64,000 nt of DNA from NCBI GenBank assembly GCA_024734555.1, contig JANPWX010000619.1, positions 3,098,666-3,162,665 on the forward strand, written 5' to 3'. Origin of the DNA: Trochalopteron elliotii. Lineage: Eukaryota; Chordata; Aves; Passeriformes; Leiothrichidae. Below are positions 49,828-60,828 of this stretch, in pieces. The translations under genes were made by a program, and so were the position numbers. Under the pieces are notes generated by a model. It did no database searches. It was not told the origin of the DNA and saw nothing but the letters and a program-made list of their open reading frames with translations. How positions within the stretch are numbered: the first letter of the stretch is position 1; the number at the start of each line of letters is the position of its first letter.

Positions 49828-49930
49828 GATCCCCCATTTACCTACAGGGAATCAAGGGATAAAACATGGAAAGATCATTTGACTTGCACAAAGTGTCACC
49901 AGTAACGTGAGGATGGGGAAAGCACTGGAT
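49828..49930 (+). mobile_element. Possible ancient MIR-type SINE fragment
   Basis: The order of features fits a MIR core. A segment like CATTTACCTACAGGGAA is followed by an A/G-rich stretch, then CATTTGACTTGCACAAAGTG, TCACCAGTAACGTG and GCACTGGATC. MIR consensus has TTTACAGATGAGGAAA, then GTGACTTGCCCAAGGTCAC, AGTAAGTGGC and so on. The match is degenerate, as expected for an amniote-age SINE, and could be chance. Confidence 0.35.
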
Positions 49931-52900
49931 CAGTCCCTGCTAAACCTCAACAGAGAGCTGTAACCATGATAACATCTTTTCTCTCAGAATATAGATGTTT
50001 GTATTTAATCTAATTGAATTCTATGTTTTCCATTGCTTCTACTCCTTGTATTTCAGGTCTTTGCTGACTTCAGTGGTAGAACCCCACATGATGACTGTGT
50101 TGCTTTAAAACTGAGACCAGCATGTCATCCTCATAATGGCACTCTGGCAGCAGTCCAAGGACTTCCCCTATCCCAGTGGGTTTTTTCCTGTGTTCCAAGC
50201 AGTGAATAACAAGATGATCACCAAAAGCTTGGCAGAAAAGTGGAGGACAAGGACAGTAATCTGAGCAAGGGAGAGCAGGTGGAAAAGGGACCCATGATTA
50301 CATAGCTAACTTGTCAAGAATGGGAGTGACTAAAATAAATACAAAGCAGCTGGAGTCACGGGGAGCATTCTGGGATAGGGTGGGAAGGATGGCAGGGTTT
50401 CTCTCCTGCCATGAAGGTATGCCATGTTCTTGGTGATTAGTACCCGCTAAACCTGTTTTTCTAAATCTTGCTGTACTAATTTTTTTCCCTCAGAAGGACA
50501 CAAGGAAGTAGCATTCACCATTGCCACACAGTAGTCTTTGGATGACTGACATAGTGAAAGGATATAACAAATACTTTGTAATTAATGACATCTATGGAGT
50601 TACAAAAATGACTATACAATCTCCATAAAAACTAGATAGTGAAGTCAATTCCTTTCTTAATTAATCCTCCAAGAACCCTGAACCCTTGTTATAAGCTGCA
50701 ACACTGATATTACTTGAGAGAAAATTGGTTCCTGAAGCCTCTAGCCGTTGCAGGCAGAATCATGGAGCTCTGTGTCGCTAGGAGTCAGAAACACCTTTTT
50801 CTGAGAGGTTCTGAGGGACTAATAGTCTGGTTTTCTTCTGCACAGAAACAGCTCTCCTCTATGCATTTAATGACCTGATAACCTTTAGACTTCTTGGTGT
50901 CTGTGCAACCTGCAGCAGCAGCAACCCGTCAGAGTCACGTAACCAGAATTGGTTCCTTCCTCTCCTGTCAGACTGCTTTTCTTTGTTTTCATCTCCTCTG
51001 CGCTAACAGCCCTTCTGTGTAGCATCCTGCAAGGTCAATCTCTGGCACTCTCCTTTGGCACATCTTGTAACACCCTGGTCTCTTCTCTACCTGTATAGCT
51101 ATCTGTGCTGTGTAAGTGTCTTCTCTTCTGCAGCTCCAATACCTGGAACAACCTTACTTTGTCTCTTGTTGACTCTCTGTCTTGTTTCAAATTGCATTTG
51201 AAATAGCTTTCCACCTTTGCTATATCTATTTTTTTCAGTTCACTTCTTGCTTGACTTGTAATTGCATTAGAGGCCCTCAGTGAAACACTTCGGCACAGCT
51301 AAAAGACAACTCCATATACACATCCTCTATTAAAGGGGAATTCACAGGCCAGAGGAGTTTTCATTTGATACACGCTGTTGTAAAACCAAAATGGAGATTA
51401 AATACTCCCTGCAAGTTTGAGTTTGGAAGTGATGCACCCCTCAATCTGTGCTGGAGGTTGTTTCTCCATGGGTAAGAAGCAATTAGCATCAGCAACTTTT
51501 CTCATACTGATTTTTAAATACTCTCCATTTTGCAGTATTTTTTCTCCTTTGCTGTTTGTGACATATACTAATGAAGAACTATGAGTGTGAGAGGAGAAGG
51601 TCTCGCATCCCCACAATGTAAGAAATGGTATTGACATAAGCCATTGCAACATGTCAATGAAGGTTTTCCACTGCACTGAGGAATTCCTGTGCTGTCTCAC
51701 ATTAAATCATGGTAGATAATTTGGGAAGTGTGATGTTGCACCCTGTCACTGAAGCTAGAGGCAGTAGAATCTGCTTAGCTGTGTAATCTGAACAGGCTGC
51801 CTTCCCTCAATGGTAGTTTAGTCTGTATTGAACAGATGGTTCTTTCTGCTTTCCTCTCCCATTTTATGATGCTATACTTGTGACAACAAATTCAGAAAAA
51901 TGAATGCATACATGAAGGCAACAATACGTATATTTTCTTTCTTTCTCAAGTTTCGTGCAAAGTAGTTCAAGATTTGAGCTTGTTTGATGCTACATACCTT
52001 CTTGGCCAGCGAAGTATCTGGTTAGCTTAAGCAAACACAAGGTGTACAAAATTACTGGCATAAAGTGTTCCTCTCATTACTGTGACAGACATCTCTGCAA
52101 CTCTGCAGACATCTTGCTTTCTTGCTGATAAACACACAGGTTACATGCATGAAGCTTCAACCATGTAGTTAGTTACTACACAGTGGAGGTTAGAGTACTA
52201 GGAAATTAAGGGAAGTTTCTTCATTATGTAAATAATTTAGATGACTCAGGATCTGGGTTGACAACAATTCTTCTGTATAAAGGTAACTACAGAGTGGGAC
52301 TTCCATACTACTCCTGATATACTCAGAAGACTCAGAAACAAAACAGAGCAAGAGACAGGTTTACAGACCAGAGCTTGGTGAAGACTTGCTCATGCTACGT
52401 GTTTTCAGTAAGAGATCAGAGTCTTTGATGGGAAACAGCTATCCAGCCTGTACTGGCCTTGACAGCTCAAGGGGAAGTGACAGTTTCCATTAAATGCAAA
52501 ATTCTGTATGTATTAACTATGTATGAAATAATGTAGCATATACATGTACAGCTGTGTAAGAGACTACACAATAGAGGGTTATTAGAATTATCACAGAACA
52601 GGCTACAAAGGCATAGCTTTTTTTTCTCTCACAAGCATTAGTAGGTGTATAATTCTAGTTTTGAGCCAAATGAGTTTGTGGCAATTGATTTAGCCTGGCT
52701 GTTGCTAAAAGACTTGATAATAGCATATTGCAGAACTTGTGAACTAGTTCATAATTAAGTAAGAAATGTTATTATATTTATGTATAAACAACTTATTTGT
52801 ATTCATAGTAGATTGTCTCCACAAATCTATTCTTGTCTCAGAGCCAAATAGAAATTTAATGTCATTGTTATGTTTAGGTGAACATCACGCTCTTATATTC

Positions 52901-54050
52901 CCCTCTGTTTGGCCTTGAATAAAAATCAGAGCAACAATAATATAAATGCTATGAAAGTAGTCATGAACAGTAGCCCATCTGTACTGGACAGAATTCTACA
53001 AATCAATTAGATGGTCATACAAAGCTAATCAGATGTGGATGAATCAACTCTGGAAATAAAATGGATTGAACTCTTATGTTTATTGTTCCTGTATAACCCT
53101 TTTTAATAATCAAGATGGGTAAATTACATTAATTAACCTTCAAAAATTTAGATGATTTCAAAATAATACCTTCAAACAATGCCTATTCTTTTCATTGTTG
53201 TTTTTAAGTGTTTTGTCCATGACAAGGCAGTTTCATTAGATCTACAGAAGTACTTGTTTTAAGTTGTGCTTTCTTTTTTGCTATTTCTCAGCTGTTAGAT
53301 TTTCTACAGTATGTTCTCCCACCTCTCCCCCATCAGATAGCATTTAAAGTCAGAAGCAGTCAAATTCATATATCCTAGGAAGAAATGTCAAGAAAACTTG
53401 TCTCTTGGAGACCCATGGAGTTGGGTCTCACTGCTTTTGGGTGGGATGGATTATCTGACATGTCACCAAACCCTGTTCCTAACCACAGGAGCACAAGCAC
53501 CTGGGCTTGTGCAATGCTGGCAGCAAAGGCAATGCGTCCAGCCCCTCTGGACAGGTTGCCTGGATCCTCAGGAACCCGCAGGGCTGGGGATAGTTTCATC
53601 CACTTCCTGCCATGCTTTGAGGTAGTGAGCAATTGTGAGAGATGATGTGGGTTTCTGTGAGAGCATGGCTGAAGGGAGAGCCCTACAGCTACAGAAGTTT
53701 GGAGAATTTGACAACCCTTCAACAGGAAGGGTTATGGACAACACTCACTTTTAAGGGGCAAGGATCTGTAAAGGAATCTTTCTAGAGACCTTTTATTGCC
53801 CCTTCAAAGCCCTCGCTCCAGGTTTTTGAGGAGAGGATGGCTACTGCTACACCATCTGCTACTGTAGAAAATGCATTGTTTATTCTCACTGGTGCAAATG
53901 ATTTGTAAACTGATCAAACAAAAATTTACTTTTATTCAGTATTTTGACCATTCGTCCTTCAAAAAATTAATTTTCAGCATTCTGGGGTTAAAATTTCTCA
54001 GTATTGTTGTAAGGTCTTAATTAAAACAAAAGAGATAAATTATGATGTAT

Positions 54051-54069
54051 TAAATAAATAAATAAATAA
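54051..54069 (+). repeat. (AAAT)n microsatellite
   Basis: About four and a half TAAA units. Confidence 0.9.
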
Positions 54070-54866
54070 TCCAGGACTGATCACAATACATTGGATAGAA
54101 TGGTGAATGGTTTGAGTTTTCTAAATTACTGATATTACCTGCTGATATGAGGGCTGTTCAAAAGGCCACTTCACTTTTGGGTTTATTTATTAAAATCCTG
54201 CACTCAACTGTAAGAAATTAGCCTCCTAGAGATGAATCGTTCCCTACTCAGGAGAGGCTGAAGCAAGGAAACTGATCATGCACACATTGCAGAACTGCAC
54301 AGTAACACAAGCTCCAATGTTTTACTACATCACTCACACAAGGTGCTAAACAGCAATGTGAGACAAATGTTCTTGACATAATAGTGATGGTCTTAGACAT
54401 TTTCCTCAAATAATTAGTGCCAAATTTACAATGTTGTACAATTATCCTTTTTATCTTGTAACTGGAAGCACTTACTAACTGAGGTGCAGTATGAAACACA
54501 GGCTATTGAACTCTGACAAAACCTGGAAAGACCAGTAGATCAGCTTTCAGGTAAGCATAAATAAGAAGACAGAATTTTTTATGTGAATTTTATGTATTGA
54601 AGCTGGGATAAAAGTGTATCTTGAGTTCTTTCACTGGAAACAAAGCTATCCTTTCAGTTTGTGGTTGTCTTCAGGTAGTTTTAGCATTTCCTTTAAAGCA
54701 TGCTCCTTGCAAACACCAGGGCAGTAGAGATGCAGCTGAGGTAAGTGCCTTGGCAACCTTGGCTTTGCAATCTCTCTCCAGCAGGACATACACACCATGG
54801 TCAATCTCTCTTTTCCAGTGAGTTTACAGCACAGTAAAGTTGCAGTTTTTGATAGTGTGGAATAGC

Positions 54867-54896
54867 TGTACTCTATAACGATGTACTCTATAACTC
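54867..54896 (+). repeat. 15-bp tandem duplication
   Basis: TGTACTCTATAACGA is followed directly by TGTACTCTATAACTC. Confidence 0.85.
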
Positions 54897-55110
54897 TATA
54901 ATGATAACTCTGTTCTGAGTAAATTAATTAAACAACATGCTTCCTAATTACCTGGAATTTTAATTGCACATGTGAGGGAAAGGTTCACAGAATTTCATCT
55001 GAATCTTGGATATATCATCCTGCAATTGGTTGCAGTTACATTCAGTGTAAGATTTCCCAAATAGGATCACCTTCTATCCAGAATTAATATTGTGTAACCC
55101 AAATCTGGGA

Positions 55111-55134
55111 GGTAACAGGGAAGAATGATAAAAG
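55111..55134 (+). repeat. Left arm of perfect 24-bp inverted repeat flanking the CR1 fragment
   Basis: The arm begins GGTAACAGGG and ends GATAAAAG. Its exact reverse complement is at 55403-55426, 268 bp away. There is no convincing target-site duplication outside the arms. Confidence 0.9.
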
Positions 55135-55227
55135 GAACAAGAGAACCCACCTGATCAACATGTGGCATAAAGGCTGGCATACAATAAGAAGGAAATCTGA
55201 AAGGTGCAGGAGCAGGCTGTCCTTATG

Positions 55228-55402
55228 TACTCACAGGCAAGCCAGCAGGGAAGACTACTAGACTGGCTGAAAAGGGAGCTTTTGCTGGAACTCAAGAGGA
55301 AAAACAAGTTTATACTGTTTGGAAAAAGGGGCAGGCAACTCAGGAAGAGTACAAGGATGCCATTAAGTAATTTACAGTGAAAATTAGAAAGGGAAAAGCT
55401 CA
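55228..55402 (+). mobile_element. CR1 LINE fragment (ORF2, segment between endonuclease and reverse transcriptase)
   Basis: Two plus-strand frames together match the conserved linker of CR1 retrotransposon ORF2. The first (55261-55308) reads DWLKRELLLELKRKNK. After a one-base frame change the second (from 55305) reads VYTVWKKGQATQEEYKDAIK, then a stop at 55368-55370, then FTVKIRKGKAH. The family motif is of the type WL..ELL.EL..K..VY.LWK.G..T.EEY.D, followed by a basic K(I/V)RK.KA segment. The frameshift and the stop show it is dead. Neither the reverse transcriptase core nor the CR1 3' end is present, so it is a short internal remnant. It is bounded by a perfect inverted repeat (separate entry). 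The left limit is uncertain. Confidence 0.8.
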
Positions 55403-55426
55403 CTTTTATCATTCTTCCCTGTTACC
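55403..55426 (-). repeat. Right arm of perfect 24-bp inverted repeat flanking the CR1 fragment
   Basis: The arm begins CTTTTATC and ends CCTGTTACC, exactly complementary to 55111-55134. It abuts the point where the recognisable CR1 reading frame stops. Confidence 0.9.
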
Positions 55427-58400
55427 GATGGGATTGAGAAAAACAGCACCTGTGCTCCTATTCCTTCAACCAGTTATTTTAGCATCCTGAAGTCCTCTTT
55501 AACTGCCCTAGAACTTCTCTCCTCTGCCTTATCACTGACAATCCAGTCAATCAGAAGTGAGTAATAATCAGATGTTACTCATCCCCTTGTAACAGCTCTT
55601 GCCTGAACCCCAGAGAGGCAGCAGACTTTGGGATGGATCCAGCCAGCGTATGGGGCCCTCAGTTTCCCAGGGAAGGAAATCACTACAATTACCCTTCTTT
55701 CTTTCTTAAAACCCATAGTTGCAATGTGTCTGGTTAACTGGCTTGCTCTGGGAGAACCCCTGGGTAGACCTTCACCTTCACTAGCATTTGCTTCATTATC
55801 AAGTTCCAGAGTCTCATACCAATTCCACAAGTGCACCTGAAGAAGGCAAGAGAGGCTGGCAGGGGATTTTCCTGCCTTGCAAACAGGGACATGTTTCCAA
55901 ACCCTCCCATCCTTTAGGTCTCCTCCTTCCGCCTGATGACAAGAGGCCCAGGGTTCCTCAGACTTGCTAAGCTTCCACCTGCTGCCTTACTCTCAGGGAC
56001 AGAAGGGTGTGACTCTACCAGTCTATTTCCCTGAAGTTTGCCTGTGAAAGAACATAAGTGCTTTTGTGGAGACACCTCTACTTGTCTGCCTCATGGCAGG
56101 AACATCTATTGTACAGCAACGTTCTCCCTGCCTGTCAGTCCAGAGCTATTTAATTTGCAAGTAATTTGAGAAACTTTTCTTCTGGTTTTCTTGTAAGATG
56201 GTATCTCAGTCCGTCAGCAAATCCACTGCCATTAAAAAAATGAGCACAGAGCAGATTCTTCATTGATTTAGGTTCACAAGCAAGTGTGCTGTTTATTTAA
56301 AGTCTGTCTCACCTTCAACATATGGACATTTGAGAGGATTTCTCAGCATCACTACCCACCCCCAAGGTGTTGAGACACATGAACAGGATAGCAAGCACTT
56401 CCTCTGCTCTTGCTTAATCTTTGGTTACCTCTCAGACTACAGCTACTGCAGCTGCACTTACCAGCAGGCACTGGAGTGTTTCAGATGCAGAGGAAGAATG
56501 GCAGAATTTATAGTTCTGGAAAAAGGACTGGTCTAAGAGGTCAAACCTGCATCCACTGTATTATAGGGTTGTGGTGAGAACTCATCTTTCTGCAGAAACA
56601 GTCCTGACAGTGGAAGTTAGCTGTGGAAGGTAAAACCCAAGGAGAAAAAAGGCAAGGAAGGATAAACCAGAAGCACTGGACCACAGAAGAGGATCCTGTA
56701 CCTCTATGCCTCTTCACATAAAGTCATACAGAAGAGGAAGGGCAACTTCTAACATCTTGGCAGACCTCTGAAATATGCAAATACATTTAACATTCAGCTC
56801 AGAGCAGAGAATATCTGCCCCCTGAATTTTTACCGTACAGGAATATTGGCATGAAGCAATCAAGAGAGTAAGGACTTGAAACCAAAGAATGGCAAGACTA
56901 GGAATAAAGCAAGATGAATGCCACATGACATTTATCAAGTTTGTCTGTCACATGTATTTGCTAGATTATATGGGATTAAAAAATTACCATACAAAGTACA
57001 TCCACTGTTGTTTCCTTAGCTATTCATTAAGCTTTTAACCCTTAACTGCTACCATGCTGCCATCTTAAGAAAGAGGAGAGCTCCAAAGCAAGATGATCTT
57101 TCAAGTAGTCAGCAATTAACTACAGAAAAAGTCACTTTGAAACAGCTAATGCAGTCTTTGTAACCAGTATCTCTTGAGGAAATCAGCCGTTTGCAATTCA
57201 TTTCAAGAACTGACCCCATGAGTACAGGCTTTTTTCCTATGTATATATACCTATGCAGTTGTCCTAAAGTAAACCAACACCACAGAATTTTAATACTAAG
57301 CAAACAGGATCTGCCAAGTAATTTTTTTCTAAGGTTTCACTCTGGAATTTTCCAAAGAAAACTACATACTGCAAAAGTACCTCTACTGCAAATGCAGTAG
57401 CCGTAGCCACCCTGTGCTATCACAGTACTTGTAGTATGATGCATGTGAGTGGAGGCTACTGCTTTATAAAAGCTAAATGCCTTCAGCCATTCCTCCTGGC
57501 CCTCTAACAGCCACCTCCTACCACTCCTTCAAGTACTGTTTGAAGTGTGTGGTGTGGCAACTATATCCACATTGTACTCTTTTGAGCTATGGCTCCTAGG
57601 CCAGAGGACTAAAAAAAGAAGTAAAGCTTATCTACTTGAAGAAAGTAAGCTGCAGCTGACTGTGCTGCTTCACCAAAACATCCCTCATAAAACATTCTGT
57701 TAGGATGCTCAACAATGGCAATGCTTCATGTGATGAGCTGTCTCTGTAGGATACTGCAGTGATATGTAACGCACACAACAATCTTCAACTGCAACAGCAC
57801 CTCTTGGTATCCACTGTGGAATTGGAGGCACTCAGATCTCTTCCTGGAAGGACATCAAGCACCTTAGAGGTTACTATCATACTGTCATGCTTCCTGGAGT
57901 CAGGACAAAAGCTCAAGTAGCTTTCTCTCCCATCTCTGCTGGTTCATCTCCAGAGAAATATTAGCTAGAGTTGCTATAACCAATGTTATTCTGGATAAAA
58001 AGATGAGGTCACAGAAAACACCTACTGTTCTTCAAAGGCTGTGACAAGTCAATACTGTTTATAACACCTGTCACAGAGACTGATACATGGACATCAATAT
58101 GACTGCTGTAAGCAGAGCAGTTTACATGCAATCCCCTCGGTAACAGCTACTTTTCTTCTAAACTGAAAAAATGACAGACAGTAAATAAAAGAACTTGTAT
58201 AAATAGAAAATGGTTTATTTAAAAACAAACAAACCCAAACAAAAAGTCACAACACAATCTCTCTTAACCATCTGGCCAAAGCTTTAAGCTGACTTTAAGC
58301 TAGCATCCATGCTTCTAAAGTCATGTAAGCATGCGTATGGAAGGGAAGTTGGTGCCTTGCTGGCATGTTCCTCAAAATCTCACCTGGGACGGTTTTTTAG

Positions 58401-58454
58401 AATTCATTGTTTGTGAACAAGTTATGAAATTGAATTCCCACAAGACATTGAAAA
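55427..58454. other. Gene-free DNA downstream of MBIP
   Basis: No convergent gene is visible between the CR1 remnant and the MBIP 3' end. It holds the inverted repeats at 57383-57462 (separate entry) and a further AATAAA on the minus strand at 58214-58219 that could serve a longer MBIP transcript. Confidence 0.55.
57383..57462. repeat. Compound inverted repeats (CTACTGC / GCAGTAG)
   Basis: CTACTGCA (57383-57390), two bases, TGCAGTAG (57393-57400) form a perfect 8-bp hairpin. GCAGTAGCC (57394-57402) also pairs perfectly with GGCTACTGC (57454-57462) around a 51-base loop that itself contains CTGTG-CTAT-CACAG. The middle arm can pair either way. Confidence 0.85.
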
Positions 58455-58471
58455 AGTAAAGAACAATTGTT

Positions 58472-58477
58472 TTTATT
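58472..58477 (-). terminator. MBIP: Candidate main poly(A) signal of MBIP
   Basis: AATAAA reads on the minus strand in the context TGTAAATAAAAACAATTG. It is followed within about 20-45 nt by a U- and GU-rich stretch (TGTTCTTTACTTTTTC, then TGTCTTGTGGG). This combination of hexamer plus downstream element is the best of the candidates in the 3' UTR. Confidence 0.5.
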
Positions 58478-58848
58478 TACATATACAGGATTTCCATAAA
58501 CACCTGTCACATAGAAATGCAATTTGCTGCATTTCTAACAATAGTGAAAACAGTGATAAATACAGAAAAACCCCCACAGGTAAGCATGCATTTTGCGAGG
58601 TTTTGGTAATTTTTTTCCCCAAGTCAGTTTATTTCTGAGGAAGTATTTAATTTCACAAGTCTATGCAAACTACTTACATGAACAGTATCCAAAAGTACTC
58701 CTTTTGAATACTTAGTCACCAAGAATTACATGTGAGATGTAGCTTTTGTGTGCAGGTTAAGACTTTTCACATACAAACAATGCTGCAGTCCTCCTTTATA
58801 ACAGAAGGGAACAGATTATTAGAATGACACTCCTGAAACATTCTTCAT

Positions 58849-58854
58849 TTTATT
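58849..58854 (-). terminator. MBIP: Candidate proximal poly(A) signal of MBIP
   Basis: The first AATAAA after the stop codon on the minus strand, about 175 nt downstream. Use of this site would give a short 3' UTR. The downstream sequence is less U/GU-rich than at the distal candidate, so it ranks second. Confidence 0.35.
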
Positions 58855-59027
58855 TAGTTAATAAGGCTGCTTTTAAACAAGTTACTCTGAAAGAAAGCTT
58901 TCAAGATCATCCAAAAGGAGCTCATATGCATTCTTTGTCTTCATTGCTAGTCATCTCTGATGAACACTAGTCAGGTCTATGGTTTAGGTATGTGTAAATC
59001 ATGATGAGGATTCTGAAAACACTTTTA

Positions 59028-59135
59028 TCAAAGAAGCTGCTCCGCCTCCTTGGACTTGCTTTCTTTTGTTTTCCTCAGTAATGCCTGTTTTATAGCATTG
59101 ATCTTTTCATCAAGTTCAGCCAGTGAATAGCTCTG
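59028..59135 (-). CDS. MBIP: MBIP terminal coding exon with stop codon
   Basis: The exon follows the acceptor TTTGTTCTTTTAG and encodes 35 residues plus TGA (stop at 59028-59030). The first half, QSYSLAELDEKINAIKQALL, matches human MBIP almost residue for residue and is a second short amphipathic helix with leucines at heptad-like spacing. The end diverges: after RK the sequence is TKESKSKEAEQLL, whereas human ends REAESMATHHLP after RKS. The three exons join at phases 0 and 0 without frameshift, so the gene appears intact here. The charged, lysine/glutamate-rich tail has probably changed freely, since length and composition differ but the helix is kept. Confidence 0.95.
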   Translation of the reverse strand, partial: QSYSLAELDEKINAIKQALLRKTKESKSKEAEQLL

Positions 59136-60789
59136 CTAAAAGAACAAAATAAAAATCACAATCATTTACATCTAGTAATTGCTAGAGAAGTGGTTTATCA
59201 CTTGATACTTGAGGTCACTACAGAACTACCACTGCAGAATTGTCTGAATCTAGTCTTTGCCTGTGGAGTCCCTTGTGCCCTTTAAGGAATTTCCAACTGC
59301 CTTGCCCTGGAAAAGTGTAGATCACCCCTCCCAGGTGTAACAAAAGGTTTCTCCCCTATGGATCCTTGCAAACATTGAGCAGTCTTCTCTCTGGGTTTCA
59401 CAAGTCCATCATTCCCTCCATGGCATCCCTTTTCCCTATTTCCCCATTGGCTATGGGGCTTGGTATCCAGTTTACTGTCTTCCCTTATAGCCACCTGCCC
59501 CCTGCCCTGCCCCCTTGTACGACTCATGAACCTGAGACTCTATGTAACTGAGAAAATTCACATAATGCCTCTCTTGGCCTCCTGAATCCACCTTCAGCAC
59601 ATGGAATAAACACTTGCTGGAATTGATCTGGGGCCGGGAGCCTTCTGCCTCTCTGCTGAGCTAGCCTGTAATGTGAGTGGATGAGTGAGCTTGACTTGCT
59701 GCCTGAATTCTTCTCAAGCAGTTTCTCCACTGGAGAGGCTGACTGGGATCTAGTTTGGCTGCAGCTGTTACATTTGCCTATTTAAATTTAAAGGAAAAGG
59801 AATGTAAACTTGCAAGAAAGACAGTCCTAATCATGGATCAATATATTCGTGCTACTTCTATTAGATGCTTGTTTAGTCTGCTCATAAAAAACTCTAAGAA
59901 ATCCCTTCATGTTAAAACACTGGATGAGACTACCTAGATTTTGCAGAACTTGGGTTTACAGCCAAGGGGGTTTTTTTCCTACTGACTACCATCATGGTCC
60001 TCTTAAGCTCCTCCTTGCCACTTAAACTACAATTTTTTTAATGTCTTCTTACACAAGCTGGCCATCATCCTTTTTATAAAAATATTTCACCCTATGCAGG
60101 ACTTTTTTTCCTAAACAAGCCTACTTTCCCAAGTCTCAGATGGACCATATCCCATTCTAAACATTCTCCCCAGTCCATCTCTCTCCAAGAGCAATAGCTA
60201 GGAGCAGACAAGGTTCCAGCCATGGTCCCACCTGCACCAATGATAACTTCTCTCTTGTGGCCTAAGAGGTACATGGTAAATGCACTCCCTTATGTGACAG
60301 TGTTGTGAAAATGGCAAGTTTTACTGACAGATTGATATCTGCTATACTGTTGAATCCTTTTGCAATACTTCTGCTAAGCCAGCCATTTCTACTTTTGCCT
60401 TTTCATAAACCAATAAATCAAATTGAAAAATAATTTTTAAATCAACAAAAAACACTAAGACACAAAACACAACCAGAAGACATTAATAGAGGGCTGATGA
60501 GAATACAGAAATTGCTTGTTACTCTCAGCTTGATTAACAGCATTATAGATTTGCTTAATTCTACCATCCTCCTAACTGGTGAAAACCCTAGTATATACTT
60601 TCTTAGAAGACTCATTTCATTGTAACATCCATTAGCTTTCAGTCTCCTTCCCTCTCTCTTTGGCAGCAAGCTATCCAACACTGATGCAGCTACTTCTGAG
60701 AACTTAACATACTTGCTTCATAGAACTTCTGCTTACTTTCCACTCAAAACATCCTAAACATAAGAAAAACAAGAGTTGATAACACTTAC
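59136..60789 (-). other. MBIP: MBIP last intron
   Basis: A 1654-nt intron with a GTAAGTG donor and TTTAG acceptor. No other exon, repeat family or RNA gene was recognised inside. Around 59.3-59.75 kb it is richer in GC than its surroundings, with no assignable function. Confidence 0.85.
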
Positions 60790-60828
60790 ATGGGGAGATT
60801 GAACCTTTCTCCTCTTGCCAGAACAGCT
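60790..60828 (-). CDS. MBIP: MBIP exon (penultimate): basic nuclear-localisation-like patch
   Basis: A 39-nt exon in phase 0 lies between the acceptor TCTTTTCTTCAG and the strong donor GTAAGTG. It encodes 13 residues, SCSGKRRKVQSPH. The human equivalent reads SFSGKRRKVQPPQ, so the basic GKRRKV core is unchanged while the flanks differ at three positions. The cluster of five basic residues in six resembles a nuclear localisation signal, which fits ATAC-complex function in the nucleus; this role is inferred from sequence. The exon is too short to appear as an open frame and was found by matching the protein between its two neighbouring exons. Confidence 0.93.

Larger units (their letters stand above)
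49931..55110. other. Gene-free DNA
   Basis: No gene recognised. Includes an (AAAT)n run at 54051-54069 and a 15-bp duplication at 54867-54896 (TGTACTCTATAAC repeated). A complex stretch at 54.24-54.47 kb may be conserved non-coding DNA. Confidence 0.6.
58455..59027 (-). other. MBIP: MBIP 3' UTR (inferred extent)
   Basis: This runs from the base after the stop codon to just past the AATAAA at 58472-58477, about 570 nt. It is AT-rich and has no long open frame. It carries at least three AATAAA hexamers on the minus strand (58849-58854, 58628-58633, 58472-58477), and a fourth lies further left at 58214-58219. The extent is inferred from signals only; transcript reads would be needed to fix it. 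Confidence 0.6.

Noticed and set aside
57085..57110. AGATGATCTTTCAAG resembling the CR1 3' end
   Set aside because: No flanking CR1 sequence and no terminal ATTCTGTG-type repeat.
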